Part shown: positions 34,464 to 44,902 of the stretch, piece by piece | Layout of the letters: every line of letters begins with the position of its first letter | How positions within the stretch are numbered: position 1 is the stretch's first letter | NCBI GenBank assembly: GCA_947630925.1 | Contig: CANRJM010000002.1 | Span: forward strand, 164,048 to 228,047 | Source of the DNA: an uncultured Lachnospiraceae bacterium | Lineage (GTDB): Bacteria; Bacillota; Clostridia; Lachnospirales; Lachnospiraceae | Length of the DNA stretch: 64,000 nucleotides | Reading direction: 5' to 3' | Made by a program: the position numbers and the translations under genes | Notes under the pieces: generated by a model | Databases searched by the model: none | Told to the model about the DNA's origin: nothing | What the model saw: only the letters and a program-made list of their open reading frames with translations

Positions 34464-35675
34464 TTAAAAATCAACTTCCGTATCATAATAACAGCACTTT
34501 AATAACTTCTCCATTTCCTCCTGGGAAGGCTGACGCGGATTAGAGCCTGTGCAGGCATCTAATAATGCATTTGCAGCAATATCCGGCAATTTCTCTAAAA
34601 ACTCCTCTTCCGGCACAATTCCGGTTTCTGCGATTGCACCGCCTTCGCCATAGTTCTTAATGCACTGCGGAATATTTAAAGCATCATTCATCCTGCGAAG
34701 CTCTTTAATCAGTAAATCTACTTTTTCATCATCTGAATTACCGCCCAGCTTCATAAAGTCTGCAATTTCGCCATAACGTTTTTTGGCAGCCGCATCTTTA
34801 CTGTTAAAACGAATCACTTTTGGCAGATACATTGCATTTGCCGCACCATGGATGATATGTCCCCCCTGAAATGCTGCACCGGTCTTATGCGCCATCGAAT
34901 GGACGATTCCTAACAGCGCATTAGAAAATGCCATTCCTGCCAGGCACTGCGCATCATGCATCTGTGTGCGCGCTTCCGAATCTTTTTGATAGGATTTTAT
35001 AAGATTCTCCTGAATCATTTTAATGGCCCAAAGCGCCAATGGATCGGTATAATTGCAGTTGGCAGTAGATACATATGCCTCAATGGAATGCGTCATGGCA
35101 TCCATGCCTGTATGCGCCACCAATTTAACCGGCATCGTCTCCGCTAACTCTGAATCAACGATTGCAACATCCGGCGTAATCTCAAAGTCAGCAATCGGAT
35201 ACTTGATTCCTTTTTCATAATCCGTAATGATGGAAAATGCCGTTACTTCTGTCGCCGTGCCTGATGTAGACGGAATCGCACAGAAATGCGCCTTTTGGCG
35301 GAGCTTTGGTAAGCCAAATACCTTACACATATCTTCAAAAGTCGTCTCCGGATATTCGTACTTAATCCACATTGCTTTTGCAGCATCAATCGGAGAACCT
35401 CCGCCCATTGCAACAATCCAATCCGGCTGGAACTTCGCCATAACCTCTGCGCCGCGCATAACAGTCTCTACCGATGGATCCGGCTCAATCCCTTCAAACA
35501 GCTCGACCTCCATACCCGCTTCCTTTAAATAGCCGACTGCCTTGTCTAAAAAGCCGTTGCGCTTCATAGAGCCTCCGCCTACGCAGATAATGGCCCTTTC
35601 TCCCTGCAAATCTTTTAATGCAGCTAACGCTCCCTTTCCATGATACAAATCTCTTGGTAATGTAAATCTTGCCAT
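34464..35675 (-). CDS. iron-containing alcohol dehydrogenase
   Basis: The 403-residue protein is a type III alcohol dehydrogenase. The dinucleotide-binding region has CVGGGSMKRNGF and MGGGSPIDAAKAM; the metal-binding part follows TSGTATEVTAFSIIT and contains HSMAHKTGAAFQGGHIIHGAANA with the His ligands. Such enzymes reduce aldehydes to alcohols with NAD(P)H in fermentation (butanol-dehydrogenase-like). Consensus AAGGAGGTAAC precedes the ATG and a good promoter is at 35761-35789, so it is likely highly expressed and monocistronic. Confidence 0.92.
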   Translation of the reverse strand: MARFTLPRDLYHGKGALAALKDLQGERAIICVGGGSMKRNGFLDKAVGYLKEAGMEVELFEGIEPDPSVETVMRGAEVMAKFQPDWIVAMGGGSPIDAAKAMWIKYEYPETTFEDMCKVFGLPKLRQKAHFCAIPSTSGTATEVTAFSIITDYEKGIKYPIADFEITPDVAIVDSELAETMPVKLVAHTGMDAMTHSIEAYVSTANCNYTDPLALWAIKMIQENLIKSYQKDSEARTQMHDAQCLAGMAFSNALLGIVHSMAHKTGAAFQGGHIIHGAANAMYLPKVIRFNSKDAAAKKRYGEIADFMKLGGNSDDEKVDLLIKELRRMNDALNIPQCIKNYGEGGAIAETGIVPEEEFLEKLPDIAANALLDACTGSNPRQPSQEEMEKLLKCCYYDTEVDF

Positions 35676-35760
35676 ATGTTACCTCCTTATTTATTTCCAT
35701 TGCCTTCGCAATTGGTTACAATGTATTCCTTTTTGCCGGAAAAAATAACTTTCTTTTCCC

Positions 35761-35789
35761 ATTCTAACATTACAAATCATCTACGTCAA
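35761..35789 (-). promoter_or_regulatory. SigA promoter for the alcohol dehydrogenase gene
   Basis: TTGACG (35789-35784) and TAGAAT (35766-35761) with a 17-base spacer; 86 bases of leader before the ATG. Confidence 0.65.
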
Positions 35790-35807
35790 ACCTTTGCAGG
35801 ATAAACT

Positions 35808-38579
35808 TTATTTGCATCCTTTCTTCCTTTCCCACACAAAAAGCGCCGCTATGCCGATAATGCCAATACCAAACAACGCCAGCCCCGGATAAAAGCCAAC
35901 CGGACGGTAACGAAGCTCAACCACATGTTCGCCTTTCTGTACGGGAATGCCCATAAACGCATAATTAACCGTTGCCGTATTTTTCACACGTTCTCCATCG
36001 ACATACACTTTCCACCCCGGATTATTGATCATGGACAGATACAGCAGTCCGTCCTGCTTACAGGACACCGCCCCTTTAACGTAATTATCGGTTATTTTCT
36101 CTGAACGGAAAGCAGACGCTTTGTTTTCCACCGCCTGCGATGCAAAATTCTCCATGCCAACCGCTATAATGCGCAGAGCGTCAAAAGTATAATTTCCTGT
36201 CTTGGAAAAACTGATGGTTATATTCTTTTTAAAACGGTCATAGTACCCCAAATGAATAAGGTAATCTTCAATATCCGCAAAGGATTGGTTCTCATCAAGA
36301 GGGTTGATTGCTTTTTTCTTTTTTCCCCCCGCCGAGACCGTCAGCGCAAAATCCTCCGCCTCCTTCTTCTTCATCAGATCACAAAGCCTTTTCGTAGTAA
36401 ATTCATATTTTTTGATTTCGAAAGCATTTTCTGCTTCCTCCGGCAGGACCTCCCTCTGCAGATTGTCAAAATAACAGTAAATCTCCGCATGTTCCACAGG
36501 TTTAATATGAAGCGTTACCGAACCGTTTTCCTGCGTTACCCGAAGGGAATCCCCCTCCATCTCCACTCCGTCCGTCTTTACGATTTCATAAGCGGAATCC
36601 TTTCCTTGTGACGGTATCTCAGAAGCGTTTTTCACAGGAAGCTTCCTTTCGTCCGCTGTATCATCAAGGATGCCTGTCCCCATCATGACCTGCTCTCTCT
36701 GGAAATAATCCAGCTTTTCAAACTCACTCCGTTTCATAACATTATAATATACAAAACCGAGACCGGTACTATAATCCGTTTTCCAAATAGAGGCGCCTGC
36801 TTTTCTCATACTTTTTTGAAAACCGTACGGCGCATAGTCAGAAGCCTTCAACTCGCTGTTTTTATAATTTCCCAAAAAATATTTCACTCCCAGCAGATAG
36901 TCCATGCGCGCCCGGTTGTCATTGGAATAGGTACAAATCCTCCGATAATATCCCCCCGCATTGCACAACGCCTTGTGAAAGGCAAACAGGCGGCTGTCTA
37001 TAGTGGACAAATAGGTATACAAAGTCCTCGTGCCATAATAAAGATTCTCGTTGGCAGGCGTGTGCACATCCATGGCAAAAGTATCGGTCGAGCTCGCCGA
37101 AGCTCCCTCAACGGAATCCACCCGGTAAAATCCCTTATCTTTTATTTTAGTCGCTGCCTTTTGCGGAGATGCCTCATACTCGTCATAGGATTCTCCTGCA
37201 TACTGATAGTCGCTTAACTTCGTGGTAACGGCATCCGAATATAGCGTATTGTATACTAAAATCAAATTCACAGCGACTACTGCCAGCAGCTTCTCATATT
37301 TCTTTTTGTCATCCTGCCTCCCAAGCAGCCATATGCATAATATTCCTATAAGGATGTTTAAGAACCCGGTAATGATGGTCTGCGTATTCCCCACATGAAA
37401 AACGAGCCATCCAACAACAAACAGAAGTATTCCGAGCGCCGCCAGAAACCATACCGCTGTTTTTTGATAAGATTTTTCCTGTACTTCCGGCAGTTCCAAC
37501 GCCTCCACGGATGCCACAATAAAGAAAAAGGTTATGCCATAACACCAGCGTCCGGAGGTATAGCTTAAGCCATTCATGATACTTCCAAATAAGGCAAACA
37601 AATTCACTCCAAACAGCACCCAAAATGTCCATGTATAAGAAGATGCCTTTTTTGCCTTCGCCCGACAGAAAAGACAGGGTATCATGACAGTAAAGAGCGC
37701 AGCCGAACCCATATAGGAATAGTTCCAGTAAATCTGACTGTTGGTAAGCAGCGACGGTAAGTATGCAATATATGACCACGCCTCATGGAACAACTGCATT
37801 TCATTTCCCGTACTCTTGGGCGCCATTACCAGCGTATAGACTGCTGGAATCACTACCACTGCCGCCAGACAGAGGCTTAAAAACACCAGTCCGATATAAC
37901 GGGCAAAATACAGGACGCCATTTTTTACTGTTTTCTCCTTATATGCCACAATATAGCGAACGACTATATAAATGCCTGCCTGAATGGCCGTCATATAAGA
38001 AAAATAAACGCTGGTAAGAAAACTGAAAAAAACCGCGGCCACAAGCAGCAGAGACTTCTTTTCCTTTTCGTTTTTCTCAATCCCCAAAATAATCAGCGGA
38101 AACAGCAGCAATGCGTCTTCAAAAAACGTATGGCAGATACAGCCCGCCGCCCAGTTGGAAAGAGCATAGCCAATTCCGCCTATAACGCAGAGACGGTCGT
38201 CTTTTTTTTGATAGCGCAAAAGCGCTGTCATGCTGAGGCCTGCGCAAAACAGCTTTAGTATGATGGATACCGTATATCCCACATCCAGATACCTCACAGG
38301 AAACGCTGCCGCCAGCCATGAAAAAGGATCAAAGAATACAAGGGCAAAATTGGAAAGAGTGTCTGTCCCAAGCCCCGCCTTCCATGTCCAAAGGGAAAAG
38401 GAGCCATGCATCAGGCTCTTTAATGCATCCTTTAAATATTTCAGTATGGGATAATACTGCATAAAACCGTCCGCATCCCACACAAAAGTCCGGCTGTGAA
38501 GCCAAAATGCACTAAACGACAACAGCGCCGTAATGGTAAAAAACAAGGTATACCACCCATATAGTTTTGTTTTTTTCAA
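35808..38579 (-). CDS. YfhO family membrane protein
   Basis: The 923-residue protein has the YfhO signature near the N-terminus (VWDADGFMQYYPILKYLKDA, FFDPFSWLAAAFP), a dozen or so membrane helices up to about residue 450, and a large extracytoplasmic domain of about 430 residues. A final membrane helix and a GYYPGLALF-like end close it (VGFYPGLALFGIGIIGIAAL). In Bacillus and Listeria YfhO is a GT-C glycosyltransferase that transfers sugars from undecaprenyl phosphate to wall or lipoteichoic acid. The gene follows a CDP-glycerol polymerase-like gene by 98 bases, consistent with a wall-polymer role. Confidence 0.88.
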   Translation of the reverse strand: MKKTKLYGWYTLFFTITALLSFSAFWLHSRTFVWDADGFMQYYPILKYLKDALKSLMHGSFSLWTWKAGLGTDTLSNFALVFFDPFSWLAAAFPVRYLDVGYTVSIILKLFCAGLSMTALLRYQKKDDRLCVIGGIGYALSNWAAGCICHTFFEDALLLFPLIILGIEKNEKEKKSLLLVAAVFFSFLTSVYFSYMTAIQAGIYIVVRYIVAYKEKTVKNGVLYFARYIGLVFLSLCLAAVVVIPAVYTLVMAPKSTGNEMQLFHEAWSYIAYLPSLLTNSQIYWNYSYMGSAALFTVMIPCLFCRAKAKKASSYTWTFWVLFGVNLFALFGSIMNGLSYTSGRWCYGITFFFIVASVEALELPEVQEKSYQKTAVWFLAALGILLFVVGWLVFHVGNTQTIITGFLNILIGILCIWLLGRQDDKKKYEKLLAVVAVNLILVYNTLYSDAVTTKLSDYQYAGESYDEYEASPQKAATKIKDKGFYRVDSVEGASASSTDTFAMDVHTPANENLYYGTRTLYTYLSTIDSRLFAFHKALCNAGGYYRRICTYSNDNRARMDYLLGVKYFLGNYKNSELKASDYAPYGFQKSMRKAGASIWKTDYSTGLGFVYYNVMKRSEFEKLDYFQREQVMMGTGILDDTADERKLPVKNASEIPSQGKDSAYEIVKTDGVEMEGDSLRVTQENGSVTLHIKPVEHAEIYCYFDNLQREVLPEEAENAFEIKKYEFTTKRLCDLMKKKEAEDFALTVSAGGKKKKAINPLDENQSFADIEDYLIHLGYYDRFKKNITISFSKTGNYTFDALRIIAVGMENFASQAVENKASAFRSEKITDNYVKGAVSCKQDGLLYLSMINNPGWKVYVDGERVKNTATVNYAFMGIPVQKGEHVVELRYRPVGFYPGLALFGIGIIGIAALFVWERKKGCK

Positions 38580-38677
38580 CGTTCTGCTCCTCTCCTCTAA
38601 ACATGGAAAACACTGCTATACCGGATGTTTTCAAAGCATCATGCAATAGCAGTGACTTTCCACTCTTATTTATCAAT

Positions 38678-41320
38678 TTAGTCTTCTTCTATCAGCGCCT
38701 GATACAGACGGTCTCTCTGAGCATTATCCTTGTAGAAAAAGAAATTCTTCATTTTAGCAGCATATTTTTCTTCCGGCTTGCAGCCATTGCCAAAAACTTT
38801 CCTTAAGGCGTCTACCGCCTCCTCCGCTGTCAGCGCCAGATCGCCGAAGGCATCCTCAAACGGAATGTCAATTTCCCGGTAATCGTTCATGCCCGCACGG
38901 AACATTTCATCATCCGGCAGGAAGTAGACAATCGGTTTCTCCAGATATACAAAATCGAATACGAAAGACGAAAAGTCCGTCATAAAAATTTTGTACTTTG
39001 TCTCCGATATGACGCTCTCCGCCATGGTAACTCTGCTGTTTGTAATCTTGTACAAATGCTTGTAGCGCTCCAAAATCGGATGCAGCTTAAAGTCCAGATA
39101 AAAATCATGCTCTTCTAACAGTTTCTGCAATTCTTCACTGTTTAAGAAACGGGTTGTCTCCTCAAAAAATTTTGACTGCAGAAATTTCCCTTCGGTAGTT
39201 ATCCAGCCGGTTTCATCCATGCCTACCAGATATTTTCTCCATGAAGGCGCAAACAAAATTCGGTTGACGGATTCCTCCGCAGGATCGATATAATCATATC
39301 TGGGCATCCCGCAAGGAATAAGGCTTTTCTCGGAAAAACAGTAATTTTGAATCAAATTTTCCTTTTCATAATGCGTGGAGATAACCTCTTTCTCAATACC
39401 GAGCCTGTCCAAAGAATATTTCCACGGCACATGGGCGTGAAGCACTCCATGCTGGAGATAGATGATATCAGCCTGACTGTTAACATCCATATAGCTCATA
39501 TATTCTTTCCGCTTAAATGGTATATAATTATTTTCCTCAATATATGCCGTTATAATCTTTCTTGCTTTCAAAAACAAAAACTTGTGAAACGTACTGCCAA
39601 ACCTCACCAAGTGTCTTCTCTGCTTTGCAGTAAACAAATCCTTTACCTTGTCCAAGTCGTCATTGACAATGTAATATCTGCTTACGCCGTCCTTTTTATC
39701 AAAATCGTGGATAAACTGATAGTATCCATTATCCTTTCTCACGCCTTTGCAGTCATAATACAGCCATACATTATCGTATCCGGCAATCTTGCGGGAACAG
39801 ATATTGCGGAACATCCAAAGCCTCTTGTTACTTTTACGGTATTTATTGCGGATTTTCTTAAGCTGCTCCCGCTCCTTTTCCGGGTCTGCTTTGCCAATAT
39901 AAAATCTTCCCCTATGAAAGCGGTATTCCATCCCGTCCTTAAAATAAGAAGTTCTTTTATATTTTCTGTTAAAGTAAACCTGCGGCATGAAATGATAGGA
40001 TGCGTCAAAGCGCTTCCCGTCTATTTCTACCTTAAACTCAAACGATCTTACCCTGTTAGTATCAATCTCCAACTGAAACAGCCAGAAATGGTTCGTTTTC
40101 GTCTTAGCGCGGTAATAGCTCCAGGAAGATTCCCGCAATGCAACCTTTTTCGGCCGTTCATAATGGCGGTTTTCTATCATATAGAGTACAGGCTTGCCCA
40201 CATAATTGAAAGCAGCCGATTTCAAGAAAGCAATTATTTTTATTTTGTTCCCTCTTACCTGAAAAGAACGAAGGATAATCTGAATTTTATTTGTACTGTA
40301 TATTACCTTGTCGTGATTCATAACAACCAGATTATTGGCGCCGGAGTATAGCTTGATGTCGTTTCCATCCTTCAGATTGATAAAAAACTGCCGATGGAAG
40401 TTGTCCACTCCGGGATGGCGCAGAATAACCTCGTCGGATACCCGGTTCAGCAATAGCTTAATCCGATTTTTTGCCTCCTTAAATTTCTTTTCTTCATAAT
40501 GATAGGGAAGCAGAATATCCCGCACCGTCTTCCAACTAATATCATTCAGATACAGCGCCTGAATATAGTTCGGTACGGCGTCTTTATAATCTGCAAAAAG
40601 ATCCTCCCAGAATTTCATCGTCTTTTCAAAGATATAATATGCATAAAAATACGTTCTTACAATACTCGCCGGCTGATGCAGATAGAGATAGGAACCCTTG
40701 CTGCAGTATCCCAGCTTCATTTTCTTTCGCAGAATCTCTGTACAGTATTTCTGATCCTCATGGCGGAACTCTCTATCCGTGTCAAACAGAACATTATCCT
40801 CTCCCATATTTTTCACACAGACATTCACGCGGGTCTGAGCAATAAATGCGTTATCCATCAGATTCAGATCATAAACCCCCGACTGCACAAGCATATTATA
40901 ACGGTAATGCGGCTTCCCTTCCTCCCCATTGACAACAGGAATCTCCTTGTAACTGACCAGATCCACCTCATCATAGTGTTTGTCAAAAAAATCCGTTACA
41001 CTTTTTACCGTCTCCGGAGTAATCCTATCGTCTGCATCAATATACATAATATATTTACCACGGGCGTGCTTAATCCCATAGTTGCGGGTCATGGAGAGCC
41101 CCTCATTCTCTTTCCGCAATATTTTCATGCAAGGATATTTTTCCGCATATTCCTCCATAATATCAATACTGTTATCAGGCGAACCATCATCTATCAGCAA
41201 TATTTCCATTTCACTCAAAGAAATCGTCTGATTCACTAAAGAATCCAGACAATCTCTCAAAAAATCTTCCATATTATATATTGGGACAATCATTGTTACC
41301 TTATACTCAAAATCCTTCAT
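38678..41320 (-). CDS. bifunctional GT2 glycosyltransferase / CDP-glycerol glycerophosphotransferase
   Basis: ATG at 41320 with AAAGGAG gives 880 residues. Residues about 7-230 form a GT2 domain (TMIVPIYNMEDFLRDCLDSL, LLIDDGSPDNS, metal site DADD at 95-98). A linker region of about 250 residues follows, then a TagF/TarF-like CDP-glycerol transferase domain from about 520 (IYLQHGVLHAHVPWK, LIPCGMPRYD, LFAPSWRKYL, MTDFSSFVFDFVYLEKPIV). It probably both primes with a sugar and builds a glycerol-phosphate teichoic-acid-like chain at the membrane. YfhO next door would decorate the polymer. No CDP-glycerol synthase (tagD) is in the window. Confidence 0.9.
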   Translation of the reverse strand: MKDFEYKVTMIVPIYNMEDFLRDCLDSLVNQTISLSEMEILLIDDGSPDNSIDIMEEYAEKYPCMKILRKENEGLSMTRNYGIKHARGKYIMYIDADDRITPETVKSVTDFFDKHYDEVDLVSYKEIPVVNGEEGKPHYRYNMLVQSGVYDLNLMDNAFIAQTRVNVCVKNMGEDNVLFDTDREFRHEDQKYCTEILRKKMKLGYCSKGSYLYLHQPASIVRTYFYAYYIFEKTMKFWEDLFADYKDAVPNYIQALYLNDISWKTVRDILLPYHYEEKKFKEAKNRIKLLLNRVSDEVILRHPGVDNFHRQFFINLKDGNDIKLYSGANNLVVMNHDKVIYSTNKIQIILRSFQVRGNKIKIIAFLKSAAFNYVGKPVLYMIENRHYERPKKVALRESSWSYYRAKTKTNHFWLFQLEIDTNRVRSFEFKVEIDGKRFDASYHFMPQVYFNRKYKRTSYFKDGMEYRFHRGRFYIGKADPEKEREQLKKIRNKYRKSNKRLWMFRNICSRKIAGYDNVWLYYDCKGVRKDNGYYQFIHDFDKKDGVSRYYIVNDDLDKVKDLFTAKQRRHLVRFGSTFHKFLFLKARKIITAYIEENNYIPFKRKEYMSYMDVNSQADIIYLQHGVLHAHVPWKYSLDRLGIEKEVISTHYEKENLIQNYCFSEKSLIPCGMPRYDYIDPAEESVNRILFAPSWRKYLVGMDETGWITTEGKFLQSKFFEETTRFLNSEELQKLLEEHDFYLDFKLHPILERYKHLYKITNSRVTMAESVISETKYKIFMTDFSSFVFDFVYLEKPIVYFLPDDEMFRAGMNDYREIDIPFEDAFGDLALTAEEAVDALRKVFGNGCKPEEKYAAKMKNFFFYKDNAQRDRLYQALIEED

Positions 41321-41420
41321 TGCATTTTTCTCCTTTAATAAAAATGTCAAATGAGCACATAGGAGTAGTATATCATGCGCATTATAGCATGTCAAGCACG
41401 CCAGAATGGGGCAATGCGCT

Positions 41421-42620
41421 TTACTCTTTGCTTAAGAATCGTTCTATTTTGTCTAAGATCGCAGCCGCAACATCCTCCTTGCTTAACTGCGGCAGTTCCC
41501 TTACCTCGTCTCTGGTAATCCATGTTACAATATTTGTATCTTCTCCAAAACCGGCGCCTGCAACCTTTAAATTGTTTGCAACGATCATATCCAGCTTCTT
41601 CTTCTCTAACTTCTTTCGGGAATTCTCCAGCATATTTTCTGTTTCCATGGAAAAACCGCATAAAAACTGTCCGTCTGTACGATGCTCTCCCAGATACTGC
41701 AAAATATCCTGCGTCCGCTTTAAAACAATACTACTGTCTCCGTCCATTTTCTTGATTTTTTCATCCGCTCTCGTTGCCGGCGTATAATCAGCTACTGCTG
41801 CCGCTTTCACAATAATATCCTGCCGGGGAGCAATTTCTGTTACCGCCTCAAACATATCCTGTGCGCTTGTAACCGGTATTACCCTGACAAAGGGCGGGTA
41901 CTCAAGATGAGTCGGACCTGTCACTAATGTTACATCCGCCCCCTTCTGCATGGCAACACGCGCAATCGCATAACCCATTTTCCCAGTCGAATAATTGGAA
42001 ACAAACCGCACCGGATCGATTTCTTCTATCGTAGGTCCTGCCGTTACCAGAACTTTTCTGCCGGATAAATTCTTTTCAAAACGAAGCTCACGTAAAATAT
42101 ACTCTAACAATACATTCTCCGAAGGCAGCTTGCCCACACCCACATCTTTGCAGGCCAGACGGCCTGTCTCCGGTTCAATTACTGTATAATGATGTTTTTT
42201 TAACTTAGCCAGGTTTTCCTGTACAATCGGATTTTCAAACATATTTGTGTTCATCGCCGGCGCAATGAGCTTAGTACAGGGACATGCCATAACGGTCGTT
42301 GTCAGCATATCATCTGCTATCCCATTTGCAATTTTCCCTATCACATTTGCAGATGCAGGGGCAACTAGAACAAGATCTGCCCGTTTTGCCAGCGCAACAT
42401 GCTCCACACTGTACTGAAAATTTCTGTCAAACGTATCAATCAGGCATTTATGCCCTGTCAGGGTCTCAAATGTAATCGGGCTGATAAACTGTGTCGCATT
42501 TTCCGTCATCAGCACATGGATATCTGCATGCAGTTTTGAAAGCATGCTTGCCAGATTAGCTGTTTTATATGCGGCAATGCTTCCCGACACGCCTAATACT
42601 ACCGTTTTCCCCTGTAACAT
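41421..42620 (-). CDS. coaBC: phosphopantothenoylcysteine decarboxylase / phosphopantothenate-cysteine ligase
   Basis: The 399-residue bifunctional enzyme has an N-terminal CoaC flavoprotein domain: VLGVSGSIAAYKTANL, catalytic His in VEHVALAKRADLVLVAPAS, and the PAMNTNMFENPIVQ clamp. A C-terminal CoaB domain follows (VTAGPTIEEIDPVRFVSNYS, TGKMGYAIA, DMIVANNL). It joins cysteine to phosphopantothenate and decarboxylates the product to phosphopantetheine. It is last in panB-panC-panD-coaBC, so the operon covers synthesis of pantothenate and the next CoA steps apart from the kinase. Confidence 0.96.
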   Translation of the reverse strand: MLQGKTVVLGVSGSIAAYKTANLASMLSKLHADIHVLMTENATQFISPITFETLTGHKCLIDTFDRNFQYSVEHVALAKRADLVLVAPASANVIGKIANGIADDMLTTTVMACPCTKLIAPAMNTNMFENPIVQENLAKLKKHHYTVIEPETGRLACKDVGVGKLPSENVLLEYILRELRFEKNLSGRKVLVTAGPTIEEIDPVRFVSNYSTGKMGYAIARVAMQKGADVTLVTGPTHLEYPPFVRVIPVTSAQDMFEAVTEIAPRQDIIVKAAAVADYTPATRADEKIKKMDGDSSIVLKRTQDILQYLGEHRTDGQFLCGFSMETENMLENSRKKLEKKKLDMIVANNLKVAGAGFGEDTNIVTWITRDEVRELPQLSKEDVAAAILDKIERFLSKE

Positions 42621-42652
42621 ATACCTATCCTCTCTTCCGCCATAAATATCTT

Positions 42653-43048
42653 TTATGACAACTCCTCAGACAACTGCCCATGTTTTTCATAACGCGCGAT
42701 CTTTTGAATCGTATTCTCTTCATCTACAAAGACCACATGGGGCTTGTGCTTTTTTGCCTCTTCCGGCGTCAATTCACAATATGCCATGATAATAATATGA
42801 TCCTTTACCTGTACCATACGGGCTGCCGCTCCGTTCAGACATATCATACCGCTTCCCCGCTCTCCGGCAATCGTATAGGTTTCAAACCGACTTCCATTTT
42901 CAATATCTACAATCTGTACTTTTTCATATTCATAAATGCCTGCAGCTTCCATTAATGCAGGGTCTATCGTAATACTTCCCACATAATCAAGTTCTGCCTG
43001 TCTGACGACTGCACGATGAATTTTCCCTTTTAACATTGTTACTGTCAT
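42653..43048 (-). CDS. panD: aspartate 1-decarboxylase
   Basis: The 131-residue proenzyme has the self-cleavage site in DYVGSITID, where Ser25 becomes the pyruvoyl group. The proton-relay and substrate residues lie in the [17 protein letters not shown] block. It makes beta-alanine from aspartate for pantothenate synthesis. The C-terminus continues some residues past the usual KPHVVFVDE end, as in many Clostridia. GGAGGAG precedes the ATG. Confidence 0.96.
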   Translation of the reverse strand: MTVTMLKGKIHRAVVRQAELDYVGSITIDPALMEAAGIYEYEKVQIVDIENGSRFETYTIAGERGSGMICLNGAAARMVQVKDHIIIMAYCELTPEEAKKHKPHVVFVDEENTIQKIARYEKHGQLSEELS

Positions 43049-43110
43049 AAGACTCTCCTCCCTATATCCGCTGATGCAGCTATTGCTTTTCCATATGAAA
43101 AAAACAAGCT

Positions 43111-43953
43111 CTATGGGCGGATAAAATTGTCTATCAGCCTTGTTTTCCCAATATATACCGCTATTGCCACAAGTACCGGACCGTCTATGGTCTCCACAGG
43201 CTCCAGCGTATTCCAGTCAACTGCTTCTACATAATCTATCTTCGCCAATGGTTCGCTATTGATTTTATCCGTAATCGCCCGGCAAACGACATCCGCCCTC
43301 TGCTCTCCAGCGTCAAGCAAAGCCTCTCCGGCTCTCAGTGATTGGCTGAGAATCACAGCCGCTTTTCTTTCCGCTTCGCTCAGATAGGTGTTACGGGAAC
43401 TTTTTGCCAATCCATCCTCTTCTCTGATAATCGGACAGCCCACCACCTCAAGATTAAAATTCAAATCGCTTACCATATGACGGATCACTGCCAACTGCTG
43501 TGCGTCCTTCTGTCCAAAATATGCCCGATCCGGAGCTACAATATGAAACAATTTTGCCACTACAGTGCAGACGCCCCGAAAATGGGTGGGACGTGTTTTC
43601 CCACAAAGTCCGCCTGTTAAGGTATCCATATCGACATAGGAAGAAAAATCACTGTGATACATTTCCTCCGGCTGCGGATGAAAAATCAGGGAAGCCCCCG
43701 CCTTCTTACAAATCGCCGCATCATGTTCCAGATCTCTTGGATAGGCCGCCAGATCTTCCGCAGGGCCAAATTGCATCGGATTAACAAATACGCTGACCAC
43801 TACCCTGTCATTTTCTGCAACTGCACGATCAATCAAACTCCTGTGTCCCTCATGAAGATAACCCATTGTAGGGACAAAGCCCACAGAAAGCCCCTGCTGC
43901 CTCCACTGCTTAACCTCTGTCCTGACCTCTTGAATCGTTTCAACAATTTTCAT
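43111..43953 (-). CDS. panC: pantoate--beta-alanine ligase
   Basis: The 280-residue enzyme belongs to the HIGH-type nucleotidyltransferases: [16 protein letters not shown] (HxGH), [27 protein letters not shown] and the KSSRN variant of the KMSKS loop. It condenses pantoate with beta-alanine using ATP. It lies between panB (18-base gap) and panD. Confidence 0.97.
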   Translation of the reverse strand: MKIVETIQEVRTEVKQWRQQGLSVGFVPTMGYLHEGHRSLIDRAVAENDRVVVSVFVNPMQFGPAEDLAAYPRDLEHDAAICKKAGASLIFHPQPEEMYHSDFSSYVDMDTLTGGLCGKTRPTHFRGVCTVVAKLFHIVAPDRAYFGQKDAQQLAVIRHMVSDLNFNLEVVGCPIIREEDGLAKSSRNTYLSEAERKAAVILSQSLRAGEALLDAGEQRADVVCRAITDKINSEPLAKIDYVEAVDWNTLEPVETIDGPVLVAIAVYIGKTRLIDNFIRP

Positions 43954-43971
43954 TTGCTGCTCCTTACTTTA

Positions 43972-44799
43972 CTAATATAATTTCTCTATTACATCATCAT
44001 CTATCTTATAGCCGTTTTCCTCCGCAGGAAATATCCCTCTGCTGACTTCATCTTTGTATTGCCGAAACGCCTCCTTCATCACATGCCCTACATTTGTATA
44101 CTGTTTCACAAACTTTGGCACAAAATCAGAAAACATCCCCAGCATATCCTGATAAACCAAAACCTGTCCGTCGCATTCCTTCCCTGCGCCAATTCCAATT
44201 GTCGGAATACTCAGCTTTTCTGTGATAATCGCTGCAAGTTTTCCCGGCACGCACTCCAGAACAACAGCAAATGCCCCTGCCTCCTGTACAGCGAATGCAT
44301 CTTCTATCAGTTTTTTTGCCGCATCTTCGCTCTTTCCCTGTACTTTAAATCCACCAAATGCATTGATGGACTGCGGCGTCAGCCCCAAATGTGCCACTAC
44401 CGGAATCCCTGTTTCCGTAATCGCTTTGATCTGTGGACAGATACTGATACCGCCTTCTAATTTTACCGCATTGGCGCGTCCTTCTTTCATCAGCCGTCCG
44501 GCATTAACCACTGCATCATAAACGGAAGTTTGATAGGACATAAAAGGCATATCGATCACAACCAAAGCCTCTTTGACTCCTCGTGCCACTGCAGCGCCGT
44601 GATGAATCATATCCTCCATTGTTACCGAAATCGTATCCTCATATCCCAAAACAACATTTCCCAGAGAGTCGCCTACTAAAATAGAATCAATCCCCGCTTC
44701 ATCAATCAGTTTTGCAGTAGAATAATCATACGCTGTAAGCATGGTAAGCTTTTCCCCAAGATTTTTTGCTTCCTGAAATGTATGAACTGTTTTTTTCAT
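43972..44799 (-). CDS. panB: 3-methyl-2-oxobutanoate hydroxymethyltransferase
   Basis: ATG at 44799 with AAAGGAG six bases upstream gives 275 residues, the family length; an upstream ATG is six codons earlier without support. The metal and substrate motifs are [28 protein letters not shown], and KLEGG. It transfers a hydroxymethyl group from 5,10-methylene-THF to ketoisovalerate, the product that IlvE (26.3 kb) competes for. First gene of the pantothenate/CoA operon; its leader contains the unit described at 44903-45237. Confidence 0.96.
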   Translation of the reverse strand: MKKTVHTFQEAKNLGEKLTMLTAYDYSTAKLIDEAGIDSILVGDSLGNVVLGYEDTISVTMEDMIHHGAAVARGVKEALVVIDMPFMSYQTSVYDAVVNAGRLMKEGRANAVKLEGGISICPQIKAITETGIPVVAHLGLTPQSINAFGGFKVQGKSEDAAKKLIEDAFAVQEAGAFAVVLECVPGKLAAIITEKLSIPTIGIGAGKECDGQVLVYQDMLGMFSDFVPKFVKQYTNVGHVMKEAFRQYKDEVSRGIFPAEENGYKIDDDVIEKLY

Positions 44800-44902
44800 C
44801 TTCTTCTCCTTTTGCAAATCTGCCTTTCATCTCATTAAATCCAAAATAAATATAAGATATCAAATTATTAAACATGTGGTTTTTTTGCTGAATGCATATA
44901 TA

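Noticed and set aside
39347..40351. 334-codon open frame on the + strand
   Set aside because: It lies entirely antisense to the GT2/CDP-glycerol transferase gene, has no recognisable product and no suitable ribosome binding site.
40499..41239. 246-codon open frame on the + strand
   Set aside because: Antisense shadow of the GT2 domain; composition is rich in Ile, His and Asn without family motifs.
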